Of a stretch of 64,000 nt of DNA, positions 34,693-43,625 are shown piece by piece; the stretch's first letter is position 1, and each line of letters starts with the position of its first letter. The notes under the pieces were generated by a model that worked only from the letters and a program-made list of their open reading frames with translations, did no database searches and was not told the DNA's origin. Both the position numbers and the translations under genes were made by a program. This DNA comes from JBFMHP01 sp040752855 (GTDB lineage Bacteria > Pseudomonadota > Gammaproteobacteria > RBG-16-57-12), in the NCBI GenBank assembly GCA_040752855.1, contig JBFMHP010000007.1, forward strand, positions 69,854 through 133,853. Direction: 5' to 3'.

Positions 34693-35688
34693 ATGGGCTG
34701 GTTGTATCGTTTGGCCTCCGTAAAATTGACCCTGATCGGGATGGTGCTGCTCTGCATCGGCGCGATCTTGAGTTATGGCAGTAAATTCGATTTTTCCGTC
34801 TGGGTGCTGGTCCTGCCGCTGTGCTGGCTGTCGATCAATTTGCTGGCCGCCATTGCTACCAATCGCAAGATCAATCGTCAACCGGGTCTGCTTGTTTTCC
34901 ATATCGGGCTGCTCGGGATCGCGGTGCTGGCGGCGATCGGCCGGCTGACCCATCTCGATGCCCAGGTCGAAATATTGACCGGGCAGGCCTTCGAACCGGC
35001 CTTGATGCAAGAGGTCAAGAAGGGGCCGTGGCATCCCTGGGGCTTGGCAGGCGGCGAATTCATCCAGGATCAATTCATTGTCAACTATGAGCCGGGATTA
35101 ATGCGCGGCGCGACCTACAGCCATGTCTATGTGCGGCAGCCCGACGGCAGCCGGGAACATCGGGTGGTCGGCGACGACAAGCCGCTGTTGCTCGGAGACT
35201 ACCGGTTTTACACCTCTTTCAACAAAGGCTTTGCCCCGATCCTCACCTGGCTCCCCGATGAGGGGGCTCCGGTGACGGGTAGCGTGAACATGCCATCCTA
35301 TCCGCTGTACGAGTACAAACAGAAAAACGCCTGGACCCCGCCCGGAACGAAGGAGGAGATCGAGTTCTGGCTGACGCTCAAGACGCCCTACACCGAAAGC
35401 GATTATTGGAGTTTGCAGCAGGAGAGCTCATCCGGGGTGTTGGTGGTTACCGCCGGCGATCAGCGCGTGGAGCTCAATCCGGGGGATGAGGTGCAGTTGG
35501 CGCACGGGCGGCTGCGCTACGACGAGTTGCGCATGTGGATGGGCTATACGATTTTCTATGATCCGACACTGCGCTGGTTGTTTTTCGTGTCTGTCATGGC
35601 CGTGCTGGGGCTCGGCTGGCATCTCTGGCAGAAGACGGCGCAGGCCCTGCCGATGCCGTCGGCAGGTAACGAGGGCGAGACCCGGTAG
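34693..35688 (+). CDS. resB: short ResB-like cytochrome c biogenesis protein
   Basis: A 331-residue membrane protein resembling the core of ResB/Ccs1 of cytochrome c maturation System II. There are three N-terminal membrane segments (about 10-30, 37-53 and 70-90), a large periplasmic beta domain (about 95-290) and one C-terminal membrane segment. It is shorter than typical ResB. The start may be ATG 34693 or GTG 34690. With CcsA it would carry and attach haem. A complete System I operon lies 3 kb downstream, so this is a second set. Confidence 0.78.
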   Translation: MGWLYRLASVKLTLIGMVLLCIGAILSYGSKFDFSVWVLVLPLCWLSINLLAAIATNRKINRQPGLLVFHIGLLGIAVLAAIGRLTHLDAQVEILTGQAFEPALMQEVKKGPWHPWGLAGGEFIQDQFIVNYEPGLMRGATYSHVYVRQPDGSREHRVVGDDKPLLLGDYRFYTSFNKGFAPILTWLPDEGAPVTGSVNMPSYPLYEYKQKNAWTPPGTKEEIEFWLTLKTPYTESDYWSLQQESSSGVLVVTAGDQRVELNPGDEVQLAHGRLRYDELRMWMGYTIFYDPTLRWLFFVSVMAVLGLGWHLWQKTAQALPMPSAGNEGETR

Positions 35689-35697
35689 GAGACGAGC

Positions 35698-36552
35698 ATG
35701 CAAGTGGTGGCAGAACTTCCCTGGTTATGGGCGGCCTTGGCGGCCTACGCAGTGGCGACAGTGGCGGCCATACTGGCGGTCGCGCCGCGCTACTCCGGGA
35801 CGGTTGAGAATGCGATCATGCAGTCGCAAGCCGCGCGCGAGCGGGTGGTGCTGTGGTTTTTGGCGCTGGGCGTGGTGCTGTTGACGATCATGATCGCAGT
35901 GCGCTGGCAGCGACTCGGGCACGGCCCGTTCGTCGAGCTGTTTGAATTGCTCGCCAGCCAGTTGTGGAGCCTCGGGCTTTTCTATCTGTTGGTGTACTGG
36001 CGGATGCCGAAGTTGCGCGGCACGGCGGTCATCGTGTTTCCGGCGCTCTGGGTGCTGGGCAGCTGGGTGCTGATTCTTGAGCCGGGCGGCGGTTTTTATC
36101 CGGCGACCTATTACAATGATTGGAAGTGGGCCCATGTAGGGCTGGGCAAGATCTTCCTGGCCGCCTGCCTGGTCGGGGTCGGCTTGGCAGGCGTGATCCT
36201 GCTGCGGCGCACGCGTTTGGCGCGATTGTTCTCCGGCATGCCGTCCGACGAGGTCATCGACCGCATCGCCTGGCGGTTCATGATGGTGGCGCTGATCTTC
36301 GACAGCCTGATGTTGATCGCCGGGGCCGTTTGGGCCCAAGACGCGTGGGGCCGCTATTGGGACTGGGATGAGCTGGAAACCTCTTCGTTTCTCAACTGGC
36401 TGGCGCTGGGGGCGAGTATCCATCTGCGGCTGGCCTATCGCATCCCCCTGGCCGTGGGCGCGTGGATGATCATTGGAATCTTTGTGTTCGCATTTGTGAC
36501 GTATTTCGGCATGCCGTATATCAGCCCGGCGGCGCATAAAGGAGTGGTATGA
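35698..36552 (+). CDS. ccsA: CcsA/ResC-like haem handling protein with variant WWD motif
   Basis: A 284-residue, eight-segment membrane protein of the CcsA/CcmC/CcmF haem-handling family. The periplasmic WWD loop reads AWGRYWDWDELETSSFLNW, instead of the usual YW-WDPKETW. GPFVELFELL near residue 80 and His residues on either side of the WWD loop, the expected haem ligands, remain. aggagacgagc precedes the ATG. The stop overlaps the TPR gene. Confidence 0.85.
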   Translation: MQVVAELPWLWAALAAYAVATVAAILAVAPRYSGTVENAIMQSQAARERVVLWFLALGVVLLTIMIAVRWQRLGHGPFVELFELLASQLWSLGLFYLLVYWRMPKLRGTAVIVFPALWVLGSWVLILEPGGGFYPATYYNDWKWAHVGLGKIFLAACLVGVGLAGVILLRRTRLARLFSGMPSDEVIDRIAWRFMMVALIFDSLMLIAGAVWAQDAWGRYWDWDELETSSFLNWLALGASIHLRLAYRIPLAVGAWMIIGIFVFAFVTYFGMPYISPAAHKGVV

Positions 36553-37163
36553 GCAAAGACTATGAAAACCTGATCATGGTGATGACCTTTCTCTTCATGA
36601 CGGTCATCGCCGTGGCGATATTCGATGCGATCAAGCAGGTCGATCCGGGGCGCGTGGTGCCCGTGGGGGCGCGCGAGACGCGGGTCGATCCTTATGTCAA
36701 ACCCGACCGCCACGCCCACCAGGCGCGCGAGATCGAGGTCGCCCGGCGGTTTGATCAGGCGGTGATGATGCTCCATGCCAAGCGCTACGATATGGCAGTG
36801 ACGGCCTTGCACCGTGTGCTGGAACTCTCACCGCGCATGCCGGAGGCGCACGCGAACATGGGGTTTGCGTTGTTGGGGCTGGAACAATACGGGGCCGCGC
36901 ATGATTTCTTCACCACGGCGATCGAACTGCGCCCGCCCTTCGCCAATGCCTATTACGGCTTGGCCATGGCCTTCGAAGGCATGGGCGAGTACGAGATGGC
37001 GCTCGGCGCGATGCGCAGCTACATGCATCTGGCGACCGAGGACACCTATATGGCCAAGGCCCGCGCGGCCTTGTGGGAATGGGAGCGCAAGCTTGGGAGG
37101 ATTCCGGAATCCGAATCGCCCGCGCCAGCGCCGGAGGGCAAGGGTGGCGGCAGCCGTCCTTGA
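36549..37163 (+). CDS. membrane-anchored TPR protein
   Basis: A 204-residue protein with one N-terminal membrane helix (about 9-27) and about three TPR units from residue 70 to 175. Such proteins next to ResB/CcsA or CcmH commonly hold the apocytochrome, as CcmI and NrfG do. It starts inside the CcsA stop codon, so it is translationally coupled. A role as chaperone for multiheme apocytochromes is inference. Confidence 0.75.
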   Translation: MSKDYENLIMVMTFLFMTVIAVAIFDAIKQVDPGRVVPVGARETRVDPYVKPDRHAHQAREIEVARRFDQAVMMLHAKRYDMAVTALHRVLELSPRMPEAHANMGFALLGLEQYGAAHDFFTTAIELRPPFANAYYGLAMAFEGMGEYEMALGAMRSYMHLATEDTYMAKARAALWEWERKLGRIPESESPAPAPEGKGGGSRP

Positions 37164-37176
37164 GGATGAGCGCAGC

Positions 37177-37731
37177 ATGACACTGGCGGCGCGGCTCGGG
37201 AGGGTTGCGCGGTGGTCCCTCGCGCTTGCGCTGGGCGTGGTGGCCGGGTGCGGCGACGGCGGAAATCCCCCCCCGATTGCCCCGGGGGATCGGTTTCCGG
37301 CGATCGAGACCCTGACGCTGGAGGGCAAGCCCGCCCGCCTGCAGCCGGCGGCCGACAAGGTGGTGGTGGTCAATATCTGGGGCACGTGGTGCGCGCCCTG
37401 CCGCAAGGAGTTGCCCAGCTTGCAACGACTCGCCGAGGCGCTGGGCAGTCAAGACTATGCCGTGATCGGCATTGCGCTGGATCACGACGATCATCTGGTG
37501 CGCGAGTATTTGCGCGAGCGGGGCATCGTTTTCGAGAATCATCTGGCCGGGGACGTGACACAGACCCAGGGGGTGCTGGGCGTGACGGCGGTGCCCTCCA
37601 CCTTCATCCTGGCACGGGGCAATGTCATCGCGCACACCATCATCGGACCGCGCGAATGGGATGGGCCCGAGATCATCGCCATGGTCAGGGAAGTTGCGGC
37701 GCAGGGCGGCTTAGAAGGCGTCTCAAAATAA
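37177..37731 (+). CDS. TlpA/ResA-like thioredoxin lipoprotein
   Basis: A 184-residue protein with a lipobox (VVAGC near residue 25) and a thioredoxin-like domain. The active site reads WGTWCAPCRKELP near residue 73, followed by the cis-proline loop AVPSTF near residue 137. It would reduce the CXXCH cysteines of apocytochromes in System II, as ResA does. It lies 13 bases after the TPR gene and ends the ResB-CcsA-TPR group. Confidence 0.87.
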   Translation: MTLAARLGRVARWSLALALGVVAGCGDGGNPPPIAPGDRFPAIETLTLEGKPARLQPAADKVVVVNIWGTWCAPCRKELPSLQRLAEALGSQDYAVIGIALDHDDHLVREYLRERGIVFENHLAGDVTQTQGVLGVTAVPSTFILARGNVIAHTIIGPREWDGPEIIAMVREVAAQGGLEGVSK

Positions 37732-37826
37732 ACGATGGTTTCCGGGTTTTGGGGCTGGAGTCGCGGAGGAGTCTAGTGGTACACTCACTGACCTTGTAGA
37801 AATGAGAATGCAGTGCATTTAGCCGG

Positions 37827-38441
37827 ATGTTAGAAGTCCAAGATCTAGAATGCTGGCGAGGCGATCACCTCTGCTTTACCGGCCTGAGCTTCAAGGTCGA
37901 ACCCGGCGAGCTGTTGCACGTCAAGGGCCACAATGGCAGCGGCAAGACGACCTTGCTGCGCACGCTCTGCGGGCTGATGGTCCCCGAACAAGGCAAGATC
38001 TTGTGGAAGGGCGCGCCAATCCGCCGGCTGGGTGAGGACTACCATCAAGAACTCACCTACATCGGCCATCTCAATGGGGTGAAGGATGATCTGACCGGGC
38101 TGGAGAATCTGCGCATCGCAATGCAGCTCTCCGGCCTGGCGTACGATATGGACAAGTTACGCGCTGCGTTGCAGCGCATCGGCTTGGCGGGGCGCGAGGA
38201 ATTGCCCGCCAAGGTGCTCTCGCAAGGGCAGCGGCGCCGGGTGGCGCTGGCGCGATTACTGCTGAGCCGGGCAAAGCTCTGGATTCTGGACGAACCCTAT
38301 ACCGCGCTGGATGTGGCGGTCATCGAGGTGATGCGCAATGTCATCGCCGAGCACCTCGAGAATGGCGGAATGGTGATCTTGACCACACACCAGGATGTCG
38401 ACATCGAAGGGGTGGTCAGGCAGCTGAATCTGGGGCAGTAG
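37827..38441 (+). CDS. ccmA: haem exporter ATP-binding protein CcmA
   Basis: A 204-residue ABC ATPase, the typical CcmA length. Walker A is HNGSGKTTLLRTL near residue 34; the signature is LSQGQRRRVALARLL near 131 and the Walker B is LWILDEPYTALD near 150. It drives release of holo-CcmE from CcmC. It is the first gene of a complete ccmABCDEFGHI operon. Confidence 0.95.
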   Translation: MLEVQDLECWRGDHLCFTGLSFKVEPGELLHVKGHNGSGKTTLLRTLCGLMVPEQGKILWKGAPIRRLGEDYHQELTYIGHLNGVKDDLTGLENLRIAMQLSGLAYDMDKLRAALQRIGLAGREELPAKVLSQGQRRRVALARLLLSRAKLWILDEPYTALDVAVIEVMRNVIAEHLENGGMVILTTHQDVDIEGVVRQLNLGQ

Positions 38442-38449
38442 GGGGGAAG

Positions 38450-39118
38450 ATGTTGTCGATTATCCGCCACATGATCTGGCGTGATATGCTGCTGGCGATG
38501 CGCCGTCCACAGGACGTGATGACATCGTTGTTCTTTTTCGTCATCGTCGTCAGTCTCTTCCCCCTTGGAGTCAGCCCGGAAATGGAGGTGCTCAGAGAGA
38601 TCGCCTCCGGCGTGATCTGGGTAGCTGCGTTGTTGGCGACGATGCTGTCGCTCAATCGCCTGTTCTCCGTGGACTATCAGGACGGAACCCTGGAGCAGAT
38701 GTTGATCGCTCCCCAGCCCTTGTCGCTGCTGGTGTTGAGCAAGGTGGTCGCCCACTGGTTGTTGACGGGCCTGCCGCTGGTGCTGATGGCACCGCTGCTG
38801 GGCGTGCTCCTGGGCATGGAGAGCGAGGCGATCGGTGTGATGGTGCTGACCCTGTTGCTGGGGACGCCGGTGTTGAGTCTGATCGGCTCGATCGGCGCGG
38901 CGCTGACCCTGGGGGTGCGCGGCGGGGGCGTGTTATTGTCACTCCTGATCTTGCCGTTGTATGTTCCGATCCTGATCTTTGGGACCGGTGCGGTCGAGTC
39001 GGTTCGCGCCGACATGGGTGTCGAGGCGCAACTTTCATTGTTGGGCGCCTTTCTCGCCTTGGCGCTCGGGTTTACGCCCTGGGCCGCTGCGGCGGCATTG
39101 AGAATATCGATGGAGTAG
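38450..39118 (+). CDS. ccmB: haem exporter permease CcmB
   Basis: A 222-residue, six-segment membrane protein with the CcmB features FSVDYQDGTLEQML and the small-residue GTPVLSLIGSIGAALTLG segment. It is the membrane partner of CcmA. A gggggaag site precedes the ATG. Confidence 0.95.
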   Translation: MLSIIRHMIWRDMLLAMRRPQDVMTSLFFFVIVVSLFPLGVSPEMEVLREIASGVIWVAALLATMLSLNRLFSVDYQDGTLEQMLIAPQPLSLLVLSKVVAHWLLTGLPLVLMAPLLGVLLGMESEAIGVMVLTLLLGTPVLSLIGSIGAALTLGVRGGGVLLSLLILPLYVPILIFGTGAVESVRADMGVEAQLSLLGAFLALALGFTPWAAAAALRISME

Positions 39119-39119
39119 G

Positions 39120-39887
39120 ATGGGGTTCATGTCGACAGAAACAACAAAAGAGTTTTCCTGGTATCACTTTGCCTCGCCGCGAACCTTCTATCCCTTGGCG
39201 GGCAAGATGATCCCCTGGTTCGCCGGGGTGGCGGTAATCTGCGGGCTCATCGGTTTGTATATCGGCTTTTTCGTGGCGCCGACTGATTATCAGCAAGGTG
39301 AGAGCTACCGCATCATGTTCATCCATGTCGCGGCGGCGTGGATGTCGATGTTCATCTACGTGATTATGGCCATCTACGCGACCATCTACCTCGCGATGAA
39401 TGTGCGTTTGGCGGATATGATGGCCGGCGCCCTGGCCCCCACGGGTGCGATCTTCACCTTCGTCGCGCTTTGGACCGGCGCCTTGTGGGGCAAGCCGACC
39501 TGGGGGACCTGGTGGGTGTGGGATGCGCGGCTGACCTCGGAATTGCTGCTGCTATTCTTGTATCTTGGCTACCTCTCGCTGCGCGGGGCCATCGACGATC
39601 CCAATCGCGCCGCCAAGGCCAGCGCATTGCTGGCGCTGGTCGGTGTTGTTAATGTTCCGATAATCTATTTTTCGGTCAAATGGTGGAACACCTTGCACCA
39701 GGGGGCATCGATTTCGATGACCAAGGCGCCGACAATGGCCGCCACGATGCTCACGGCGCTGATTCTGATGACGATTGCGTTCTGGATGTACACGATCGCG
39801 GTGGTGCTGATGCGTGTGCGCAGTGACATCCTCACCCGCGAGCGGGATGCCACGTGGGTGCTCGAAGAAATAGGCGGTGGCAAATGA
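39120..39887 (+). CDS. ccmC: haem handling protein CcmC
   Basis: A 255-residue, six-segment protein. The WWD loop reads WGTWWVWDARLTSELLL near residue 125-140, flanked by the haem-ligand His residues (FIHVAAAW and WWNTLHQG). It loads haem onto CcmE. The start may be 39120 or the later ATG 39129. The stop overlaps ccmD. Confidence 0.96.
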   Translation: MGFMSTETTKEFSWYHFASPRTFYPLAGKMIPWFAGVAVICGLIGLYIGFFVAPTDYQQGESYRIMFIHVAAAWMSMFIYVIMAIYATIYLAMNVRLADMMAGALAPTGAIFTFVALWTGALWGKPTWGTWWVWDARLTSELLLLFLYLGYLSLRGAIDDPNRAAKASALLALVGVVNVPIIYFSVKWWNTLHQGASISMTKAPTMAATMLTALILMTIAFWMYTIAVVLMRVRSDILTRERDATWVLEEIGGGK

Positions 39888-40084
39888 ACTGGGGAAGCGC
39901 GACGGAGTTTTTCGCCATGGGCGGCCATGCCCTGTATGTGTGGGGCAGTTACGGCGTCACGGCGGTGTTGATCATCGCCGAGATCGTGTGGGTGAAGAGC
40001 AAACAGCAACAGACGCGGCAGCGCCTTGCCCGGATGGCGCAGGCCCGTGCTGCAAAGGTGGTTCCAGATGAAGACAAGGCATAA
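39884..40084 (+). CDS. ccmD: haem exporter small protein CcmD
   Basis: A 66-residue protein with one membrane helix (about 18-38), preceded by FFAMGGHALYVWGSYG, the CcmD signature. It helps holo-CcmE leave CcmC. It overlaps ccmC by 4 bases and ccmE by 17. Confidence 0.93.
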   Translation: MNWGSATEFFAMGGHALYVWGSYGVTAVLIIAEIVWVKSKQQQTRQRLARMAQARAAKVVPDEDKA

Positions 40085-40532
40085 GCGGTTTGCGTTTATC
40101 GGCGCGGCGGTCCTCGTGTTGGGCGTGGCCGTGGCGCTGGTGCTCAACGCATTCAACCAGAATCTCGTATTCTTTTTCAGCCCGACCCAAGTCAAGGCCG
40201 GCGAGGCGCCCAAGGACCGCAGTTTCCGTCTCGGCGGGCTGGTCGAGGAAGGTTCGGTGTCGCGCGAGGACGACGGCCTGACAGTGCGGTTTCGCGTGAC
40301 CGACAACGCCGAAACCGTCGCCGTGCTGTATCAAGGCATCCTCCCCGACTTGTTCCGCGAGGGTCAGGGCGTGGTCGCCCAGGGCAAGCTGGAAGCCGAT
40401 GGGGTGTTCAAGGCCACGGAAGTGCTGGCCAAGCATGATGAAAACTATATGCCACCTGAAGTGGCTGACGCCTTGGAAAAGGCCAAGTCCGGCAACCAGG
40501 CGCCCAGCACGGGCAGCGCGCCGCAGCAATAA
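40068..40532 (+). CDS. ccmE: haem chaperone CcmE
   Basis: A 154-residue protein with an N-terminal membrane anchor (about 8-28) and an OB-fold domain. The haem-binding histidine lies in VLAKHDENYMPPEV near residue 123. It carries haem covalently from CcmC to CcmF. ATG 40068 lies inside ccmD. Confidence 0.96.
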   Translation: MKTRHKRFAFIGAAVLVLGVAVALVLNAFNQNLVFFFSPTQVKAGEAPKDRSFRLGGLVEEGSVSREDDGLTVRFRVTDNAETVAVLYQGILPDLFREGQGVVAQGKLEADGVFKATEVLAKHDENYMPPEVADALEKAKSGNQAPSTGSAPQQ

Positions 40533-40548
40533 CCGAGGGGTATATCCT

Positions 40549-42552
40549 ATGATTCCAGAGATTGGTCATTTCGCACTTATCATCGCGATGAGTATCGCGA
40601 TTATTCTAGGCACCCTGCCGTTGATCGGGGCGGCGAAGGGTATCCCTCAGTGGATGGCCCTGGCGCGGCCCGCTGCCCAGGGCCTGTTCACGTTCATCGC
40701 CATCGCGTTCGGCTGTCTGACCTATGCCTTTGTCACCGATGACTTCTCAGTCACCTATGTGGCCGGTCATTCCAATTCATTCCTGCCGATCCAATACAAG
40801 GTTGCGGGCGTGTGGGGCGGCCACGAAGGCTCGATGCTGCTCTGGACCTTGTTCTTGTCGGTGTGGGCGCTGGCGGTGTCCGTGTTCAGCCGTCATCTGC
40901 CGCAGGAGATGGTCGCGCGCGTGCTGGCGGTGATGGGCTTGATCACCATCGGCTTCCTGCTGTTTATGCTGTTGACCTCCAACCCCTTCGATCGCATGCT
41001 GCCCGCGGCCGCGGAAGGGCGCGATTTGAATCCGCTGCTGCAGGATCCCGGCCTGGTGATCCATCCCCCGATGCTGTACATGGGTTACGTAGGCTTCTCC
41101 GTCGCCTTCGCCTTCGCCATCGCCGCGCTGCTCGGTGGACGGCTGGATGCCACCTGGGCGCGCTGGTCGCGCCCGTGGACGACCATCGCCTGGATGTTTC
41201 TGACCTTCGGCATTGCGCTGGGCAGTTGGTGGGCCTATTACGAACTCGGCTGGGGCGGCTGGTGGTTCTGGGATCCGGTGGAAAACGCCTCGTTCATGCC
41301 CTGGCTGGTGGGCACCGCGCTGATACACTCGCTGGCGGTGACCGAAAAACGCGGCAGCTTCAAGAACTGGACCGTGCTGCTGGCGATCTTCACCTTCTCG
41401 CTGAGTCTGCTCGGCACCTTCCTGGTGCGCTCCGGCGTGTTGACCTCGGTGCATGCCTTCGCCACCGATCCTGAGCGCGGCGGCTTCATTCTGGCCTTCC
41501 TGTTCGTGACCATCGCCGTGTCCTTGACCTTGTACGCCTGGCGCGCGCCAAGCGTCGGCCTGGGCGGCAAGTTCGACGTGGTCTCGCGCGAGTCGATGCT
41601 GCTGGTCAACAACGTGCTGCTGGTGGTCGCCTGCGCCTCCGTGCTGCTCGGAACCCTCTATCCGCTGGTGCTCGATTCCTTGGAGCTGGGCAAGATCTCG
41701 GTGGGGCCGCCGTATTTCAATTCCGTGTTCATTCCCTTGATGATTCCGATGATCTTCATCATGGGGTTGGGGCCGCTGGCGCGCTGGAAGAAGCACACCG
41801 TCCCTGATCTCTGGGTGCGCATGCGCTGGGCCCTCGCGGCGACCATCGTGCTCGCCTGCCTGCTTCCATTTACCATGGGCGACGAGTGGCCGGTGATGAC
41901 GGTCATTGGATTGGCGATGGCAATTTGGGTGCTCATGTCAATCGCACGCTCCTTGTACGAAAGGCTGTTTGCCGATGCCGAGCACAAGGGCGGTCTGATG
42001 GCGCGATTGACCAGCGCGCCGCGCTCCTTCTACGGCATGAACGTGGCGCATTTGGGCGTTGCGGTCTTCATCTTCGGCGTCACGCTGGTGTCGACCTATG
42101 AACAGGAGCAGGACGTCCGCATGGATGTAGGCGATACCGTGACCATGGGTGAGTACACGTTCCGTTTTGACGGCGTGACCCAAGTGCCGGGTCCGAACTA
42201 TCAGTCGAATACCGGCCATGTTCAGGTCTTCAAGGACGGCAAGGAATATGAGCTGCTGCATCCGGAAAAGCGCACCTATCTGGTGCAGACCATGCCGATG
42301 ACCGAGGCGGCCATCGACAGCGGGTTCTTCCGCGATCTGTATGTTTCCCTCGGTGAGCCGGTATCCGGCGGGGCCTGGAGTGTGCGCGTATACTACAAGC
42401 CGTTCGTGAACTGGATTTGGGGCGGATGCTTCTTGATGGGAGTGGGCGGACTGTTGGCCGCCATGGATCGCCGCTATCACTTCGTGCTGCGCCGCCGCAA
42501 GAGCGTCGAAGGAGCCGATTCTGATCAGAACAAACAGGCGGCGTTGGCGTAG
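40549..42552 (+). CDS. ccmF: cytochrome c haem lyase subunit CcmF
   Basis: A 667-residue, multi-pass membrane protein. The canonical WWD loop reads GWGGWWFWDPVENASFMPW near residue 230-250, and haem-ligand histidines flank it (VIHPPMLYMGY, TALIHSLAV). With CcmH and CcmI it attaches haem to CXXCH motifs. ATG 40549 follows gagggg; earlier in-frame codons belong to ccmE sequence. Confidence 0.97.
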   Translation: MIPEIGHFALIIAMSIAIILGTLPLIGAAKGIPQWMALARPAAQGLFTFIAIAFGCLTYAFVTDDFSVTYVAGHSNSFLPIQYKVAGVWGGHEGSMLLWTLFLSVWALAVSVFSRHLPQEMVARVLAVMGLITIGFLLFMLLTSNPFDRMLPAAAEGRDLNPLLQDPGLVIHPPMLYMGYVGFSVAFAFAIAALLGGRLDATWARWSRPWTTIAWMFLTFGIALGSWWAYYELGWGGWWFWDPVENASFMPWLVGTALIHSLAVTEKRGSFKNWTVLLAIFTFSLSLLGTFLVRSGVLTSVHAFATDPERGGFILAFLFVTIAVSLTLYAWRAPSVGLGGKFDVVSRESMLLVNNVLLVVACASVLLGTLYPLVLDSLELGKISVGPPYFNSVFIPLMIPMIFIMGLGPLARWKKHTVPDLWVRMRWALAATIVLACLLPFTMGDEWPVMTVIGLAMAIWVLMSIARSLYERLFADAEHKGGLMARLTSAPRSFYGMNVAHLGVAVFIFGVTLVSTYEQEQDVRMDVGDTVTMGEYTFRFDGVTQVPGPNYQSNTGHVQVFKDGKEYELLHPEKRTYLVQTMPMTEAAIDSGFFRDLYVSLGEPVSGGAWSVRVYYKPFVNWIWGGCFLMGVGGLLAAMDRRYHFVLRRRKSVEGADSDQNKQAALA

Positions 42553-42564
42553 GAGAGGTAAGTC

Positions 42565-43140
42565 ATGGTGAGATTTTTAGTTCCGCTGATTATCTTTGTG
42601 ATCCTTTCAGTGTTTTTGTATATCGGGCTGGGGTTGAATCCGCGCGAGGTGCCATCCCCGCTGATCGGCAAGCCCGCGCCGGCCTTCGATCTGCCGCAGC
42701 TGCTCGAACCTGAAAAGCGTCTGAGCAATCAGGACATGCTGGGCAAGGTCTGGCTGCTGAATGTCTGGGCGTCATGGTGTGTCTCCTGCCGTGTCGAGCA
42801 CCCCTTGCTGATGCAGGCCACCCGGGCGGGGGCCATCAAGAACCTGGTTGGACTCAATTACAAGGACACGACCGATGCAGCCTTGCGTTGGCTCAAGGAC
42901 GGCGGCGATCCCTACACCTTGTCTGCGGTTGATGCCGAGGGCCGGGTGGGGATCGATTACGGCGTTTATGGTACGCCCGAAACCTATCTGATCGACAAGA
43001 ACGGCGTGATTGTTCACAAGGTCATCGGTCCGCTGTCGGTCGATTCCCTGCAAAACTGTGTGCTGCCGTTGATCCGCTTGCTGGAGCAGGCGGCCCCCGA
43101 GCGACAAGTCACGAGAGAGGCTGTTCAAGCATGCGTCTAA
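42565..43140 (+). CDS. ccmG: thiol:disulfide interchange protein CcmG/DsbE
   Basis: A 191-residue membrane-anchored thioredoxin. The N-terminal helix covers about residues 5-25. The active site reads WASWCVSCRVEHP near residue 70, and the cis-proline loop is GTPETYLID near residue 138. It keeps the apocytochrome CXXCH thiols reduced. It overlaps ccmH by 10 bases. Confidence 0.96.
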   Translation: MVRFLVPLIIFVILSVFLYIGLGLNPREVPSPLIGKPAPAFDLPQLLEPEKRLSNQDMLGKVWLLNVWASWCVSCRVEHPLLMQATRAGAIKNLVGLNYKDTTDAALRWLKDGGDPYTLSAVDAEGRVGIDYGVYGTPETYLIDKNGVIVHKVIGPLSVDSLQNCVLPLIRLLEQAAPERQVTREAVQACV

Positions 43141-43625
43141 TCAGTATCACTGCGTTTTGCGCCGCGGTATTTTGTTCACTGCTCCTGGGTGCGGCCCAAG
43201 CCAAAGAGGCCGTGCCGGCGGCCGAGGATCCGGTCCTGGAGGAGCGGATGATGGCGATCGCGCGCGAGCTGCGCTGCCTGGTGTGTCAGAACCAGAATAT
43301 TGCCGATTCACACGCGGAACTGGCGATCGATTTGAAGAATCAGGTCAAGGAGATGCTGGTGGCCGGCAAAACCGACAAGGAAATCATCGACTACATGGTT
43401 CAGCGTTATGGCGATTTCGTCCGCTATCGTCCGCCGGTAAACCCGGCGACGTATTTCCTGTGGTTCGGCCCGTTTCTTCTTTTCGGCGGCGGATTGGTGC
43501 TGCTCTATATCAATTTGAAAAATCGTCGCAAGAAGTTGGAGCAGGCGGAGAGCGTGCTTAGCGAAGAGCAGATCCGGCGTGCGGAAGAGTTGTTGCGGCA
43601 AGATGCGGGGGAAAGAAAACAATGA
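43131..43625 (+). CDS. ccmH: cytochrome c maturation protein CcmH
   Basis: A 164-residue protein with a signal peptide (cleavage near AQA-KE), the redox motif RCLVCQNQNIADS near residue 48, and a membrane helix at about 105-125. It is the short CcmH (CcmL) form, and CcmI is encoded separately. It overlaps ccmI by 4 bases. Confidence 0.95.
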   Translation: MRLISITAFCAAVFCSLLLGAAQAKEAVPAAEDPVLEERMMAIARELRCLVCQNQNIADSHAELAIDLKNQVKEMLVAGKTDKEIIDYMVQRYGDFVRYRPPVNPATYFLWFGPFLLFGGGLVLLYINLKNRRKKLEQAESVLSEEQIRRAEELLRQDAGERKQ

